Source of the DNA: Bacteroidota bacterium
GTDB taxonomy: Bacteria > Bacteroidota > Ignavibacteria > Kapaibacteriales > UBA961
Direction: 5' to 3'
Length of the DNA stretch: 35,499 bases
Assembly (NCBI GenBank): GCA_020852855.1
Contig: JADZAA010000070.1
Coordinates: 1 to 35,499 of the forward strand
A program made the translations under genes and the position numbers. Under the pieces are notes generated by a model. The model was not told the origin of the DNA, made no database searches, and worked only from the letters and a program-made list of their open reading frames with translations. Positions 25,822 to 32,748 of the stretch are shown here, piece by piece. Position 1 is the stretch's first letter, and each line of letters opens with the position of its first letter.

Positions 25822-26295
25822 ATGGCTTCCGTTTCCGTAGGGCAAAAAGCCCCCGATTTCTCGTTGTACGATCAAAGCAACAAATTGCGCTCTTTGAGTG
25901 AATTTGCCGGAAAAAATGTGATTTTAGCATTTTATCCGGGCGCATTTACCGGCGTTTGCGACACTGAAATGTGCAAATTCCGCGACTCGCTCGACATACT
26001 GAACAATGCGAACGCGCAAACTCTCGGCATCAGCGTAGATATGCCGTTTACCGCAAAAGTATTCGCCCAAAAGTATAATTTAGAATTTCCGTTGCTTTCG
26101 GATTACAATCGCAACGTTATACGTCAATACGACTTATTGCTTTCTAATTTTGCCGGTCTGCCCGGTTTGGACTCAACAAAACGCGCCGTATATCTGATTG
26201 ACGGCGACGGTGTTCTCCGTTATATGGAAATAACCGCTACACCGCACGACGAGCCCGATTACACAAAATTATTCGATGCTCTCAAAGCATTGTAG
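25822..26295 (+). CDS. Peroxiredoxin (AhpC/TSA-Bcp type)
   Basis: The 157-residue protein has the peroxiredoxin active site FYPGAFTGVCDTEMCKFRD, with P39, T43 and peroxidatic C46. C51 is five residues on, the spacing of the resolving cysteine in Bcp/PrxQ enzymes, so a two-cysteine intramolecular mechanism is likely. The fold starts VGQKAPDFSLYDQSNK as expected. It reduces hydrogen peroxide and organic hydroperoxides in the cytoplasm, with thioredoxin as likely reductant. No signal peptide is seen. A membrane-anchored TlpA-like thioredoxin follows after 85 nt and may be cotranscribed. The ATG has a GAGG-like site about 9 nt upstream. Confidence 0.93.
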   Translation: MASVSVGQKAPDFSLYDQSNKLRSLSEFAGKNVILAFYPGAFTGVCDTEMCKFRDSLDILNNANAQTLGISVDMPFTAKVFAQKYNLEFPLLSDYNRNVIRQYDLLLSNFAGLPGLDSTKRAVYLIDGDGVLRYMEITATPHDEPDYTKLFDALKAL

Positions 26296-26380
26296 TTTTT
26301 ACCGCAGACAATTTACGGCACGTCGGCTCGTCATTCGGCGTGTTCTTGTCATCCTCAATCATTATTTTTCCGCAAAGTCT

Positions 26381-26968
26381 ATGAAACGAATTCTAACCGC
26401 CGCATTACTCGGCATCACCGCTCTTGGCGCAGGTTATCTTTTTGCCGGCAAAGGCGAAAAATCCATCGCGGCACGAACCGCCATTCAACCGCTCGCTCCT
26501 GCCGGAGGCACTGAGGTTGGCATGATTGCTCCAAACTTCACAATGAACGACCAAAACGGAAAACCGCTGTCATTGCAGCAATATCGCGGCAAAGTGGTTG
26601 TACTCGATTTTTGGGCTACGTGGTGCGGTCCTTGCCGTCGTGTTTTGCCTCATTTCAAAGGGCTTTGGGATAAATATAAATCCAAGGATGTTGTTTTCAT
26701 AGGCATTTCGCTCGACAAGGATTTAAACAAATGGAAACAGTTCATCAAAGATGAGAATATGAGCTGGCTGCACGTTGCCGACGGTAAGTTCTGGGAAAAT
26801 GCAGTTGCTCAACAATACGGTGTAGAGTCTATACCGAGCGTTTGGGTATTGGATAAATCCGGCGTTATTCAGGGTAAAAACCTATATGGCGCAAGCGTAG
26901 AAAGTACAATAGAAAAATCAGTTGCGGCCGCAAAAGCCGCAAAGCCTGCCAAACCGTCGAAATCCTGA
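26381..26968 (+). CDS. TlpA/ResA-like periplasmic thioredoxin
   Basis: The 195-residue protein has an N-terminal signal anchor (MKRILTAALLGITALGAGYLF) and a thioredoxin domain. The redox site is WCGPC (C82, C85) after VVVLDFWAT, and the cis-proline loop is SIPSVWVLD. The GMIAPNFTMNDQNGKPLSL opening is typical of TlpA/ResA proteins, which keep thiols reduced outside the cytoplasmic membrane, notably those of apocytochromes c; CcmF in this window makes that role plausible but unproven. The C-terminus ends in an Ala-Lys-Pro-rich tail. I chose ATG 26381, since the open frame upstream runs back into the peroxiredoxin gene and lacks a signal sequence. Confidence 0.92.
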   Translation: MKRILTAALLGITALGAGYLFAGKGEKSIAARTAIQPLAPAGGTEVGMIAPNFTMNDQNGKPLSLQQYRGKVVVLDFWATWCGPCRRVLPHFKGLWDKYKSKDVVFIGISLDKDLNKWKQFIKDENMSWLHVADGKFWENAVAQQYGVESIPSVWVLDKSGVIQGKNLYGASVESTIEKSVAAAKAAKPAKPSKS

Positions 26969-26991
26969 ATAATACGTGTCGTAATCTAATA

Positions 26992-27026
26992 AAAAAGGCG
27001 TTCCTCAATCAGAGAAACGCCTTTTT
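26992..27026. terminator. Bidirectional terminator between TlpA-like gene and rpmG
   Basis: AAAAAGGCGTT (26992-27002) pairs perfectly with AACGCCTTTTT (27016-27026) around a 13-nt loop. The A and T flanks allow it to act on both strands, terminating the thioredoxin gene from the left and rpmG from the right. Confidence 0.88.
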
Positions 27027-27042
27027 ACGTCAGAAAAGCGAA

Positions 27043-27222
27043 TTAACGAATTTCCTTATGAACGGTATGACGTTGTAAAAACGGATTGTACTTTTTCAAC
27101 TCAATGCGTTCGGGATGATTCTGCTTGTTTTTCATAGTTGTGTAGCGCGAAGCCGGTTTACCCTCTTTTTTAGCTTCGGTACATTCCAGCGTAATGATTA
27201 CGCGCGCGCCTTTTTTCGCCAT
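27043..27222 (-). CDS. rpmG: 50S ribosomal protein L33 (zinc-free form)
   Basis: The 59-residue protein begins [19 protein letters not shown] and ends [14 protein letters not shown], matching L33 along its whole length ([22 protein letters not shown] in the middle). Zinc-binding L33 has two CxxC pairs; here only C14 remains, its partner is Ala17, and the YCP position is YNP, so this is the zinc-independent form. It is part of the large ribosomal subunit near the E site. The gene stands alone: rpmB is not adjacent. A consensus promoter lies 40 nt upstream and a bidirectional terminator 17 nt downstream. It is short enough to be missed by a simple ORF cut-off. Confidence 0.96.
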   Translation of the reverse strand: MAKKGARVIITLECTEAKKEGKPASRYTTMKNKQNHPERIELKKYNPFLQRHTVHKEIR

Positions 27223-27262
27223 AATATCGTGCTTTCAGTCGTTATTTCAGGAAAATTCATCG

Positions 27263-27293
27263 CAAAAATACGATTTTGACACGTATTAACAAA
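27263..27293 (-). promoter_or_regulatory. Consensus Bacteroidota promoter of rpmG
   Basis: On the minus strand TTTG (27293-27290) is followed by exactly 19 nt and then TATTTTTG (27270-27263). This is a perfect match to the Bacteroidota TTTG-N19-21-TAnnTTTG promoter. Transcription should start a few bases on, leaving a leader of about 35 nt before the rpmG ATG. Confidence 0.78.
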
Positions 27294-27484
27294 TTTAAGT
27301 ACTCATAATTCTCAAAAATCTCCTGTTTTGCGGAAATTTTACGTATTTGCGCCTTAATTTCGGATTAAATTAAAAAATTATACTGAAGTCTGTTAGAGCA
27401 GATTAAGAATAACGCACCGCAATCTTCTTCGCGCTCCATGCCAAAAAATGAAGATTGATTTATCAAATCATAAACCGTATCAAA

Positions 27485-28516
27485 ATGATAATCCGTGAAA
27501 ATGTATTGCTTGCTCCGCTTACCACATTCGGCATAGAAGCGCGTGCCGCATGGCATATAAGCCTCGAATCGCCCGACGACGTTCGAGTGTGGGCAACAGA
27601 AACTTCGTGCGAGTCGCACTTTGCCGATTTGCCTGCAATGCCGCTCGGCGACGGAAGTAATGTATTGTTTGCACGCGATTTCGACGGCATTATTCTTGGC
27701 GTTGATTTGCGCGGACGGGAAATTGTATCGGAAAATGAAACTTCCTCTATTTTACGTATTTGCGCAGGTGAAAACTGGCATAATACCGTTGAATTTTGTA
27801 TAAATAACGGTTTGTTCGGCATTGAAAATCTTGCTTTGATTCCCGGTAAAGTCGGTGCGGCTCCTATTCAAAATATCGGTGCTTACGGCGTAGAAATTGA
27901 AAAATTCATATCTTCGGTAGAGTATTTCGATACTATTGACAAACGTTTTATTACGTTGCGTCGCGAAGACTGTTTATTCGGATATCGCAACAGTATATTT
28001 AAAAACGTGCTGAAATCTCGGCATATTATTACAGCCGTAACGCTTGCTTTATCGAAAATTCCGAGGCCGGCGGCTGATTATGCCGATTTGCAACGCGAGC
28101 TTGAATCGCGCGAAATATCAAATCCATCTCCTCACGATATATTTGAGGCGGTTATCGCGGTTCGCAAGCGCAAACTCCCCGACCCGAATGTTATCGGCAA
28201 TGCCGGGAGTTTTTTCAAAAATCCGATTATTTCGACCGAGAAAGCACGTAAGTTTATAGAAAAGAACCCGGAATCGCCGCGATACCCGCAGTCGGACGGC
28301 TCGGTAAAAATTTCTGCGGCTTGGTTGATTGACCATGCAGACTGGAAAGGCTTCAGACGCGGCGCGGCGGGAGTTTCGCCCGTGCAGGCTCTTGTCCTTG
28401 TAAACTATGGCGGTGCAACCGGAAAGGAAATTGTGGAACTCGCCCGTGATATTCGTTTATCGGTTGCCGAGCATTTCGGCATTGATATAGAGCCGGAAGT
28501 TAATATCTTAGACTGA
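27485..28516 (+). CDS. murB: UDP-N-acetylenolpyruvoylglucosamine reductase (type I MurB)
   Basis: The 343-residue cytoplasmic flavoenzyme reduces UDP-GlcNAc-enolpyruvate to UDP-MurNAc with NADPH, the second committed step of peptidoglycan synthesis. The FAD-binding parts are LTTFGIEARA near the start, PLGDGSNVLFA (53-63) and GIENLALIPGKVGAAPIQNIGAYG (112-135). Catalytic residues equivalent to E. coli R159, S229 and E325 are R168 (GYRNS), S242 (NAGSFFKNP) and E338 (PEVNILD). The length close to 342 and the long substrate-binding domain mark type I. I chose ATG 27485; the upstream TTG adds a short atypical extension. It is monocistronic here, away from the dcw cluster, and ends at a strong terminator. 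Confidence 0.95.
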   Translation: MIIRENVLLAPLTTFGIEARAAWHISLESPDDVRVWATETSCESHFADLPAMPLGDGSNVLFARDFDGIILGVDLRGREIVSENETSSILRICAGENWHNTVEFCINNGLFGIENLALIPGKVGAAPIQNIGAYGVEIEKFISSVEYFDTIDKRFITLRREDCLFGYRNSIFKNVLKSRHIITAVTLALSKIPRPAADYADLQRELESREISNPSPHDIFEAVIAVRKRKLPDPNVIGNAGSFFKNPIISTEKARKFIEKNPESPRYPQSDGSVKISAAWLIDHADWKGFRRGAAGVSPVQALVLVNYGGATGKEIVELARDIRLSVAEHFGIDIEPEVNILD

Positions 28517-28567
28517 TTAAAGCGTTGAGTATCAAGTAAAATTTTAGATTTTTTTGTTAGAAAGCCG

Positions 28568-28602
28568 AAAAGCCGCTTCCGATTTGTCGGGAACGGCTTT
28601 TT
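28568..28602 (+). terminator. Rho-independent terminator after murB (convergent with sdhB)
   Basis: AAAAGCCG (28568-28575) pairs with CGGCTTTT (28594-28601), and the stem continues inward through TTCCGA/TCGGGAA with one bulge to a TTTG loop. A T tract follows. The reverse strand has a shorter T run, so it may also help end sdhCAB transcripts. Confidence 0.85.
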
Positions 28603-28630
28603 GCAAATACCGGCAATAATTACGGCAAAA

Positions 28631-29377
28631 TCATTCGCCGAAAAGCGATGCGCGCAAATAATCGCGATTAAGACGGGCAATATGGCGCACGCTAATCTCT
28701 TTCGGGCAGGCGGCTTCGCAATCGTAAGTATTGCTGCAACTTCCGAAACCTTCCGCGTCGGCTTGTTCCACCATTTTTATTACTCGCTCATAGCGTTCGG
28801 GCTGTCCCTGCGGCAAATGCCCGAAATGCGATGCCTTTGCAGCAACGAACAGCATAGCCGACGAGTTCTTGCAAACAGCCACGCATGCCCCGCAACCTAT
28901 GCAAGCAGCCGCGTCCATTGCAATATCCGCATCTTTTTTGGGAATGGGAATAGCGTTTGCATCGGGAGCGTTTCCGGTATTGGCCGATATAAATCCGCCT
29001 TTTTGAACTATACGGTCGAATGCACTCCGATCCACCGCCAAATCCTTAACTACGGGAAATGAGGAGGCGCGCCAAGGTTCGATGGTAATACGCTGGCCGT
29101 CGTGGAATTTACGCATGTGAAGCTGGCAAGTAGTCGTGGCACGTTCAGGGCCGTGCGGCATTCCGTTTATCATCAGCGAGCACATTCCGCAAATACCTTC
29201 GCGGCAATCATGGTCGAATGCAACAGAGTCCTCGCCTTTTTCAAGCAGACGCTCGTTCAATACATCGAGCATTTCAAGAAACGACATATCGGGGCTGATG
29301 TCGTCGACCTCGTAGGAAACCATTTTTCCTTCTGCATTTGCGGATTTTTGCCGCCAAATATCAAGCGTAAGTTTCAT
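28631..29377 (-). CDS. sdhB: Succinate dehydrogenase / fumarate reductase iron-sulfur subunit
   Basis: The 248-residue protein carries all three clusters of complex II. The [2Fe-2S] ligands are C58, C63 and C66 (CREGICGMC) with C84. The cysteines C159, C162, C165 and C169 ([11 protein letters not shown]) and C214, C220 and C224 supply the [4Fe-4S] and [3Fe-4S] clusters. It passes electrons from the flavin of SdhA to quinone bound at SdhC on the inner face of the cytoplasmic membrane. Its ATG overlaps the SdhA stop as ATGA. In this phylum the enzyme normally works with menaquinone. Direction (succinate oxidation or fumarate reduction) cannot be decided from sequence. Confidence 0.96.
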   Translation of the reverse strand: MKLTLDIWRQKSANAEGKMVSYEVDDISPDMSFLEMLDVLNERLLEKGEDSVAFDHDCREGICGMCSLMINGMPHGPERATTTCQLHMRKFHDGQRITIEPWRASSFPVVKDLAVDRSAFDRIVQKGGFISANTGNAPDANAIPIPKKDADIAMDAAACIGCGACVAVCKNSSAMLFVAAKASHFGHLPQGQPERYERVIKMVEQADAEGFGSCSNTYDCEAACPKEISVRHIARLNRDYLRASLFGE

Positions 29378-31287
29378 TTGTAACTCCGTACTGAAAGAGA
29401 AACATTGTCGAACTGCAACGGCTCTTTATTCAACACGGGGCGTTTGCCTTCGCCTGCATACTCCCATACCGCTGCATAAGTAAAATCAGCGTCGTTGCGC
29501 TTTGCTTCGCCGTCGGCTGTTTGATATTCTTCGCGGAAATGACCGCCGCACGATTCGTTGCGGTGCAATGCGTCAGTGCATAGAACTTCGGCAAATTCCA
29601 GAAAATCGGCTACGCGCCCTGCAAGTTCTAGAGATTGATTAAATTCCGAACCGCTGCCCGGAATAAAAAGGTTTTTCCAAAATTCCTCGCGTATCGCGGG
29701 TATTTTGTCAAGAGCCTCCTGCAAGCCTTTTTCATTACGTGCCATGCCGCATTTATGCCACATCAACAGCCCGAGTTCGCGGTGGAACGAGGTTGGCGTA
29801 CGCTTGCCGCGTATATTCATCAATTTGTTTATTCGCTCCGATGCTTCCTGCTCGGCTTGTTTAAATTCGGGTGCGTCTGCGGATACTTTCCCTTGCCCGG
29901 AAGTAGCCAGATAATGCCCCAGAGTGTACGGAATAACGAAATATCCGTCCGCCAAACCTTGCATCAGCGCACTTGCTCCAAGGCGATTTGCTCCGTGGTC
30001 GGAAAAATTCGCTTCACCGAGAACATGCAAGCCGGGAACATTGCTCATAAGATTGTAATCAACCCACAGGCCGCCCATTGTATAATGCGGCGCAGGGTAA
30101 ATCCGCATAGGAACACGGTACGGGTTTTCGCCTGTAATTCGCTCGTACATCTCGAATAAATTGCCGTAACGTTCTTCGATTACTTTTTGTCCCAAGCGTT
30201 TAATTGCATCGGCAAAATCAAGATAAACGCCGCGCCCGCCGGGGCCTACTCCATGCCCGCTGTCGCACGCTTCTTTCGCACTGCGCGAGGCTATGTCGCG
30301 AGGCGATAAATTACCGAAACTCGGATATTTGCGTTCAAGATAATAATCGCGCTCATTTTCGGGTATCTGGTCGGGCGAGCGTTGGTCGCCGGCCTTTTTG
30401 GGTGCCCAAATTCTGCCGTCATTGCGAAGCGATTCGGACATCAACGTCAGTTTCGACTGATGGTCACCGCTTACGGGAATGCAAGTCGGGTGGATTTGCG
30501 TGTAACAAGGATTCGCAAAACCTGCGCCGTGCTTATACGCACGATAAGCCGCTGTTACATTGCAGGCTTTTGCATTTGTGGAAAGATAGAATACATTGCT
30601 GTATCCGCCCGTGCAAAGCAATACGGCATCGCCGGCGAAAGATTCGACTTTACCCGTTATCAAATCACGGGTTACAATTCCGCGTGCGTGGCCGTTCACA
30701 AGCACAAGGTCTAACATTTCCTTGCGATTAAACAGCGTTACGCCGCCATTGCTTGTCATTTTGCTGAGTTGAGCATAAGTGCCTAACAAGAGCTGCTGTC
30801 CCGTTTGACCGCGTGCATAAAAAGTGCGCGAAACCTGTGCGCCGCCAAAAGAGCGATTTGACAGATAGCCGCCGTATTCACGTGCAAACGGAACTCCTTG
30901 CGCCACGCATTGGTCAATAATATTGGCACTGACCTCCGCCAAGCGATGCACATTTGCTTCGCGCGAACGAAAATCTCCGCCTTTGACCGTATCGTAGAAA
31001 AGGCGATAAACACTGTCGCCGTCATTTTGATAATTTTTTGCGGCGTTTATACCGCCCTGCGCTGCAATACTGTGAGCGCGACGGGGACTGTCGTGATAAG
31101 TAAATGCCAGCACTTTATAGCCGAGTTCGGCAAGTGTAGCGGCCGCAGATGCACCTGCCAATCCGGTTCCGACAACGATAATTGTATATTTCCGTTTATT
31201 GGCCGGATTAACCAACTTCATATCGAATTTATGCTTAGTCCACTTTTCGGCAAGCGGGCCGGAAGGAATTTTCGAGTCTAAATTCAT
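29374..31287 (-). CDS. sdhA: Succinate dehydrogenase / fumarate reductase flavoprotein subunit
   Basis: The 637-residue flavoprotein opens its Rossmann fold with [21 protein letters not shown] (36 onward). The covalent FAD histidine is H72 in [16 protein letters not shown]. The catalytic region [26 protein letters not shown] and the substrate-binding block [30 protein letters not shown] are both intact. Size and the [16 protein letters not shown] start fit the Bacteroidota/Chlorobi branch of SdhA. It oxidises succinate to fumarate, or the reverse, in the cytoplasm. It is coupled by ATGA overlaps to sdhC upstream and sdhB downstream, so the three subunits should be made in equal amounts. Confidence 0.96.
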   Translation of the reverse strand: MNLDSKIPSGPLAEKWTKHKFDMKLVNPANKRKYTIIVVGTGLAGASAAATLAELGYKVLAFTYHDSPRRAHSIAAQGGINAAKNYQNDGDSVYRLFYDTVKGGDFRSREANVHRLAEVSANIIDQCVAQGVPFAREYGGYLSNRSFGGAQVSRTFYARGQTGQQLLLGTYAQLSKMTSNGGVTLFNRKEMLDLVLVNGHARGIVTRDLITGKVESFAGDAVLLCTGGYSNVFYLSTNAKACNVTAAYRAYKHGAGFANPCYTQIHPTCIPVSGDHQSKLTLMSESLRNDGRIWAPKKAGDQRSPDQIPENERDYYLERKYPSFGNLSPRDIASRSAKEACDSGHGVGPGGRGVYLDFADAIKRLGQKVIEERYGNLFEMYERITGENPYRVPMRIYPAPHYTMGGLWVDYNLMSNVPGLHVLGEANFSDHGANRLGASALMQGLADGYFVIPYTLGHYLATSGQGKVSADAPEFKQAEQEASERINKLMNIRGKRTPTSFHRELGLLMWHKCGMARNEKGLQEALDKIPAIREEFWKNLFIPGSGSEFNQSLELAGRVADFLEFAEVLCTDALHRNESCGGHFREEYQTADGEAKRNDADFTYAAVWEYAGEGKRPVLNKEPLQFDNVSLSVRSYK

Positions 31288-32042
31288 TGCTTCATCTCCT
31301 TGATAATGCCCCCTTCGTTTGATAATGCCGTGTGCTCAATGTCTGCTTTATGCTTCAATATGCCCGTTATCACCGAAACGGGAATAGACAAATATGCCGC
31401 AACTATTATTACTGCAAAACTTGGCCCCAGCCGGCGCAAAAATTTTGAATACTTGGGATTGTTAAGGCCGAAAGTCTGCATGGCACTCGTCAGGGCATGC
31501 GACAAGTGGAAGCCCAAAAGCGTCATGCACAAAACGTACAGCAAAGTATAAGCAGGATTTTCAAATCCATAAACGACCATTTCGTAAACATTATGCGTTA
31601 CGCGGCCGTCGTGTAAAGTATACTCTCTGTTAAAGAATTCGGGTTGTATTTTTCCGAATGTGTAATGCGCCAAATGGAAAGCAACAAAAGCAAAAACAGT
31701 AAGTCCGGACAACATCATGGTTCGGGAAAATACTGTAGCTTTTATCGGCTTTTTCATTGCATAGCCAATCGGACGGGCGGCACGATTTCGCTTTCCGAGC
31801 ATTATTGCACTCCAAATATGCGCAATAAAAAACAGCAGAATACCGCCGCGAAGCAACCAAAGCACGGGACCTAAATCGCGTAAACTTTGCCCGTAGGCAT
31901 TTATTTTTTCCGGCCCGCCGAACATCAGCAAATTGCCGGTTAAATGAGCAAGCAAGAATCCTATTATCCCAAGCCCGCTGACCGCCATGATGATTTTAAT
32001 CATTACCGACGAGCGGAATAGTCGCGCCAAAAACGTTACCAT
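31284..32042 (-). CDS. sdhC: Succinate dehydrogenase cytochrome b558 membrane subunit
   Basis: The 252-residue membrane protein has five hydrophobic segments (about 15-37, 58-82, 107-127, 163-190 and 208-230), the layout of the single-chain b558 anchor that replaces SdhC and SdhD. Conserved histidines within helices (H33 in LLAHLTGN, others in AFHLAHY and FHLSHAL) fit ligation of two hemes. The loop [17 protein letters not shown] is typical of the family. It anchors SdhAB and reduces quinone. It is the first gene of the operon, with a GGAGAG site about 9 nt before the ATG, and ends in an ATGA overlap with sdhA. Confidence 0.95.
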   Translation of the reverse strand: MVTFLARLFRSSVMIKIIMAVSGLGIIGFLLAHLTGNLLMFGGPEKINAYGQSLRDLGPVLWLLRGGILLFFIAHIWSAIMLGKRNRAARPIGYAMKKPIKATVFSRTMMLSGLTVFAFVAFHLAHYTFGKIQPEFFNREYTLHDGRVTHNVYEMVVYGFENPAYTLLYVLCMTLLGFHLSHALTSAMQTFGLNNPKYSKFLRRLGPSFAVIIVAAYLSIPVSVITGILKHKADIEHTALSNEGGIIKEMKQ

Positions 32043-32299
32043 TTATTATTCTCTCCGTTAGTAGCAATATGACATTTTATTGTATATGCCCGCACAAAAA
32101 TACAAATTTTCGGTAAAATCGGCGTTAACTGACTCGTCGGCCTAATCGTCGCAAAGCAACCTGCAGCCCAACCAACTCATTAGTCTGCCGAGATTTAACA
32201 AGTATTAGTTCAAAATGCCGGTTTAGGATTTTTTTTATAGTCGGAATTTGAAGATATTGATTGTCTTCGCAAAATCAGCACACCTTGCCTTGTGTCATT
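32043..32299. other. Gene-free sdhC upstream region
   Basis: No coding sequence is visible on either strand here. The only regulatory hint is the TATTTTTG box near sdhC, listed separately. The rest, including a T-rich stretch around 32228-32237, shows no hairpin or repeat that I can support. Confidence 0.55.
32095..32102 (-). promoter_or_regulatory. Candidate -7 box (TATTTTTG) of sdhCAB
   Basis: The minus strand reads TATTTTTG, the same box as in the rpmG promoter, 52 nt before the sdhC start. No TTTG lies at the -33 distance, so the call is tentative. Confidence 0.35.
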
Positions 32300-32345
32300 G
32301 CGGTAAAAACTTCTTCACCGCGAGGGCGCAAAGAATACAAAGTAT
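32300..32345. repeat. Possible degenerate copy of a dispersed intergenic repeat
   Basis: The segment with ACCGCGAGGGCGCAAAGAAT resembles the very common class of intergenic repeats built around ACCGC-AAGG-CGCAAAGA in environmental Bacteroidota and other genomes. Read on the minus strand it gives the low-complexity peptide type often mis-annotated as small proteins. Only one copy is in the window, so the repeat nature is recalled, not shown. Confidence 0.35.
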
Positions 32346-32386
32346 GAGCTTCGGGGTATAATTTGAATGTCCGAAACAACTTTATA

Positions 32387-32743
32387 AATATGTTGTACCT
32401 AACAGCATAATTATTTTTTGTGATAATTATTTTTTGTAATAATTATTTTTTGTGCCGATATTTTGTACCTACGGCACAAGGTGTTTCTTGGAATTGTTTT
32501 TCCTACCAATATACCGTCCAGCCGGGACGGATTTTCTCGTATTTTTCGTTTCTACCGATATGTTGTGCCTGTGGCACAATTGTTTTTTTCAAAATCCCCA
32601 AAGGAACTAAACGTGAATAGAAAAAACGCCGCAATTCATTTATCAAAATAATCCCATAGGGATTAAATGTGAATAGAAAAAATGTCGTACATTTCTGCAC
32701 GACACATAATAAAAACATTTTCCCCTACCGATATTTTACGCCT
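32387..32743. repeat. Mosaic of short palindromic and direct repeats
   Basis: Four related units share the core CCGATAT-TTGT(A/G)CCT-(G)GCACAA. They start near 32387 (degenerate), 32455, 32555 and 32728 (truncated). The second and third are exactly 100 nt apart, and the third contains a perfect 7-bp hairpin (32563-32569 with 32573-32579). Between and after them are a CCGTCC/GGACGG hairpin (32514-32530), a TGTCGT/ACGACA hairpin (32683-32704) and two copies of a module of about 37 nt (32594-32631 and 32651-32687) sharing TGAATAGAAAAAA. No ORF of convincing quality crosses the region. It looks like an accumulation site for small mobile or palindromic repeats. Confidence 0.72.
32407..32453. repeat. 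Three tandem copies of a 15-nt AT-rich unit
   Basis: The unit ATAATTATTTTTTGT occurs three times without a mismatch, at 32407-32421, 32423-32437 and 32439-32453, giving a 16-nt period with one variable spacer base. It abuts two of the palindromic units and could be their expanded tail. Confidence 0.9.
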
Positions 32744-32748
32744 GATTG

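Noticed and set aside
32387-32453. CRISPR array
   Set aside because: Repeats of 15 nt with one-base spacers cannot be a CRISPR array, and no cas gene is present.
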